Below are positions 3,916 through 5,255 of a DNA stretch of 5,255 nucleotides, in pieces. Origin of the DNA: Bacteroidales bacterium (GTDB taxonomy: Bacteria > Bacteroidota > Bacteroidia > Bacteroidales > UBA3663). The stretch's first letter is position 1, and each line of letters opens with the position of its first letter. The DNA is taken from assembly GCA_017632695.1 (NCBI GenBank), contig JAGBQS010000274.1, positions 1-5,255 of the forward strand. The letters are read 5' to 3'. Under the pieces are notes generated by a model that was not told where the DNA came from, did not search any database, and saw only the letters and a program-made list of their open reading frames with translations. Made by a program: the position numbers and the translations under genes.

Positions 3916-5255
3916 TTACTTACCCAAACGGGCCTTGATAGCCTTGGTTGCCTCTTCGTAACCGGGCTTCTCGAGCAGGGCAAACATATTCTTCTTGTAT
4001 GCCTCGACACCAGGCTGGTTGAACGGGTTCACTCCCAGCAGATAGCCGGAGATACCGCAGGCACGCTCAAAGAAGTAAATCAGCTGACCCAGATTGTACT
4101 CATCGAGCTTCTCAATCTCAACCTTGAGGTTCGGAACACCGCCGTCAACGTGCGCAATCTGCGTACCCAGTTCGGCCATCTTGTTCACCTGATCCACACG
4201 CTTGCCTGCCAGGAAGTTCAGGCCGTCAAGGTTCTCCTCGTCGGTGGGCACAACAACCTCGCGGTTAGGCTTCTCGACGCTGATAACCGTCTCGAAAATG
4301 GTACGCTCGCCTTCCTGAATCCACTGACCCATTGAGTGCAGATCGGTGGTGAAGTCAACCGATGCCGGGAAGATTCCCTTGTGGTCCTTACCCTCGCTCT
4401 CGCCGAAGAGCTGTTTCCACCACTCCGACATATAGTGCAGCTTAGGCTGATAGTTCACCAGAATCTCGGTCTTCTTGCCGTACTGATAAAGGGCATTACG
4501 CATAGCGGCATACTGGGCAGACGGGTTCTTCTCGTAAGGTACATCCACACCCGTAGCCTTCTCCATATCCTGAGCACCCTTTACAAGCGCCTTGATATCG
4601 TTACCGGCACAGGCAATAGCCAGCAGACCTACCGGAGTCAGCACCGAGAAACGGCCGCCCACATTGTCCGGAATGACATACTTCTTGTAGCCTTCCTTGG
4701 TTGCCAGCGTGCAGAGAGCGCCGCGCTTGGCATCGGTTACAGCCACGATGCGCTTCTGAGCCTCAGCCTTGCCGACCTTCTCCTCGAGCAGAGTCTTCAG
4801 CAGACGGAATGCCAAAGCGGTCTCGGTTGTGGTTCCTGACTTACTGATATTGATGATGCCGAACTGCTTCTCCTTCAGGAGGTCGAAGAGGTCGGCCAGA
4901 TAATCTTCGCCGATATTATTGCCGGCATAGACAACAATCGGGTTCTTGCGCGATGTCTGATAGGCATCGAAAGCACTTGCCAAAGCCTCATTGACGGCAC
5001 GCGGGCCCAGATAGGAACCGCCGATACCGGCAACCACGATCACTTCACACTTCTCGCGAAGCAAGTTAGCTGTAGCCTGAACATCATTCAGGAACTCGTC
5101 GGTAATGCTCGAAGGAAGGTGTACCCAACCCAGAAAATCGTTACCGGCACCCTTGCCCGACTCCAAAAGTTCGTTACATGCCTGTGTGGCAGCTGCCACT
5201 GATGCCAAAGAACCGGCAGGAACAAAAGCCTGCGCTTTCTCAAGACTTAATTTCA
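3916..5255 (-). CDS. pgi: Glucose-6-phosphate isomerase (5' end one base outside the window)
   Basis: Cytoplasmic enzyme that interconverts glucose 6-phosphate and fructose 6-phosphate in glycolysis and gluconeogenesis. The frame stays open to the right edge: the last two bases read TG on the minus strand, followed by KLSLEKAQAFVPAGS, so the true start is almost certainly an ATG whose A lies just outside. That gives 446 residues, the usual length of the short bacterial PGI class. The TTG at 5208 is an internal Leu codon, not the start. Using 446-residue numbering, the sugar-phosphate loop SKSGTTTE is at about 138-145, PGI signature 1 (NVGGRFSVLTP) at about 198-207, the catalytic Glu (LFGESEGK) near 286, the His of LHSMGQ near 307, and signature 2 (GYLLGVNPFNQPGVEAYKK) near 404-422 with the conserved Lys at about 421. 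No key residue is missing. The stop is TAA, followed directly by a strong terminator. Family assignment is essentially certain. Confidence 0.98.
   Translation of the reverse strand, partial: KLSLEKAQAFVPAGSLASVAAATQACNELLESGKGAGNDFLGWVHLPSSITDEFLNDVQATANLLREKCEVIVVAGIGGSYLGPRAVNEALASAFDAYQTSRKNPIVVYAGNNIGEDYLADLFDLLKEKQFGIINISKSGTTTETALAFRLLKTLLEEKVGKAEAQKRIVAVTDAKRGALCTLATKEGYKKYVIPDNVGGRFSVLTPVGLLAIACAGNDIKALVKGAQDMEKATGVDVPYEKNPSAQYAAMRNALYQYGKKTEILVNYQPKLHYMSEWWKQLFGESEGKDHKGIFPASVDFTTDLHSMGQWIQEGERTIFETVISVEKPNREVVVPTDEENLDGLNFLAGKRVDQVNKMAELGTQIAHVDGGVPNLKVEIEKLDEYNLGQLIYFFERACGISGYLLGVNPFNQPGVEAYKKNMFALLEKPGYEEATKAIKARLGK

Noticed and set aside
3907..4839. Two consecutive long plus-strand open frames (3907-4335 and 4336-4839) opposite pgi
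   Set aside because: They lie wholly antisense to a textbook pgi with all catalytic motifs; their Leu/Val-rich composition is what pgi codon usage produces on the other strand.
5206..5208. TTG as the start codon of pgi
   Set aside because: The frame continues upstream for 15 more codons to a TG at the window edge that fits an ATG, and family length and N-terminal sequence need these residues.

Overview
The window is about 5.3 kb from a member of the Bacteroidales; the genus cannot be fixed from this sequence alone. Four things point there: a short (~446-residue) glucose-6-phosphate isomerase of the bacterial/Bacteroidetes type, a HAD phosphatase closely resembling Bacteroides thetaiotaomicron BT2127 (compared from memory), a secreted hydrolase ending in a DLSGR...GIxVxxGRK tail typical of the phylum, and near absence of Shine-Dalgarno sequences.

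Every supported gene is on the minus strand, so the region reads right to left. At the right edge is pgi, complete except for the first base of its start codon. It ends in a strong rho-independent terminator (11-bp stem, GGAA loop, U-rich tail). A 106-bp AT-rich gap follows, with a perfect 17-bp tandem array (two imperfect copies) and a 7-bp palindrome. Next is a secreted alpha/beta hydrolase, then after only 4 bp a HAD phosphatase, which makes a likely two-gene operon. After 98 bp comes a 411-residue protein with about seven membrane helices and a cytoplasmic AraC-type DNA-binding domain. After another 140 bp comes tRNA-Arg(ACG) with its own terminator. At the extreme left, the tRNA 3' end plus terminator is repeated a second time in degraded form.

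The genes do not form an obvious single pathway. pgi is central carbon metabolism. The hydrolase-HAD pair looks co-translated, but a shared substrate cannot be deduced. The membrane AraC protein is probably a one-component sensor-regulator whose signal and targets are unknown. I see no CRISPR array, transposase or phage gene. The observations most worth a second look are the duplicated tRNA 3' end/terminator unit at 1-138, the A19-U56 exchange in the tRNA, and the membrane-embedded AraC regulator. None of these amounts to a demonstrated new system.
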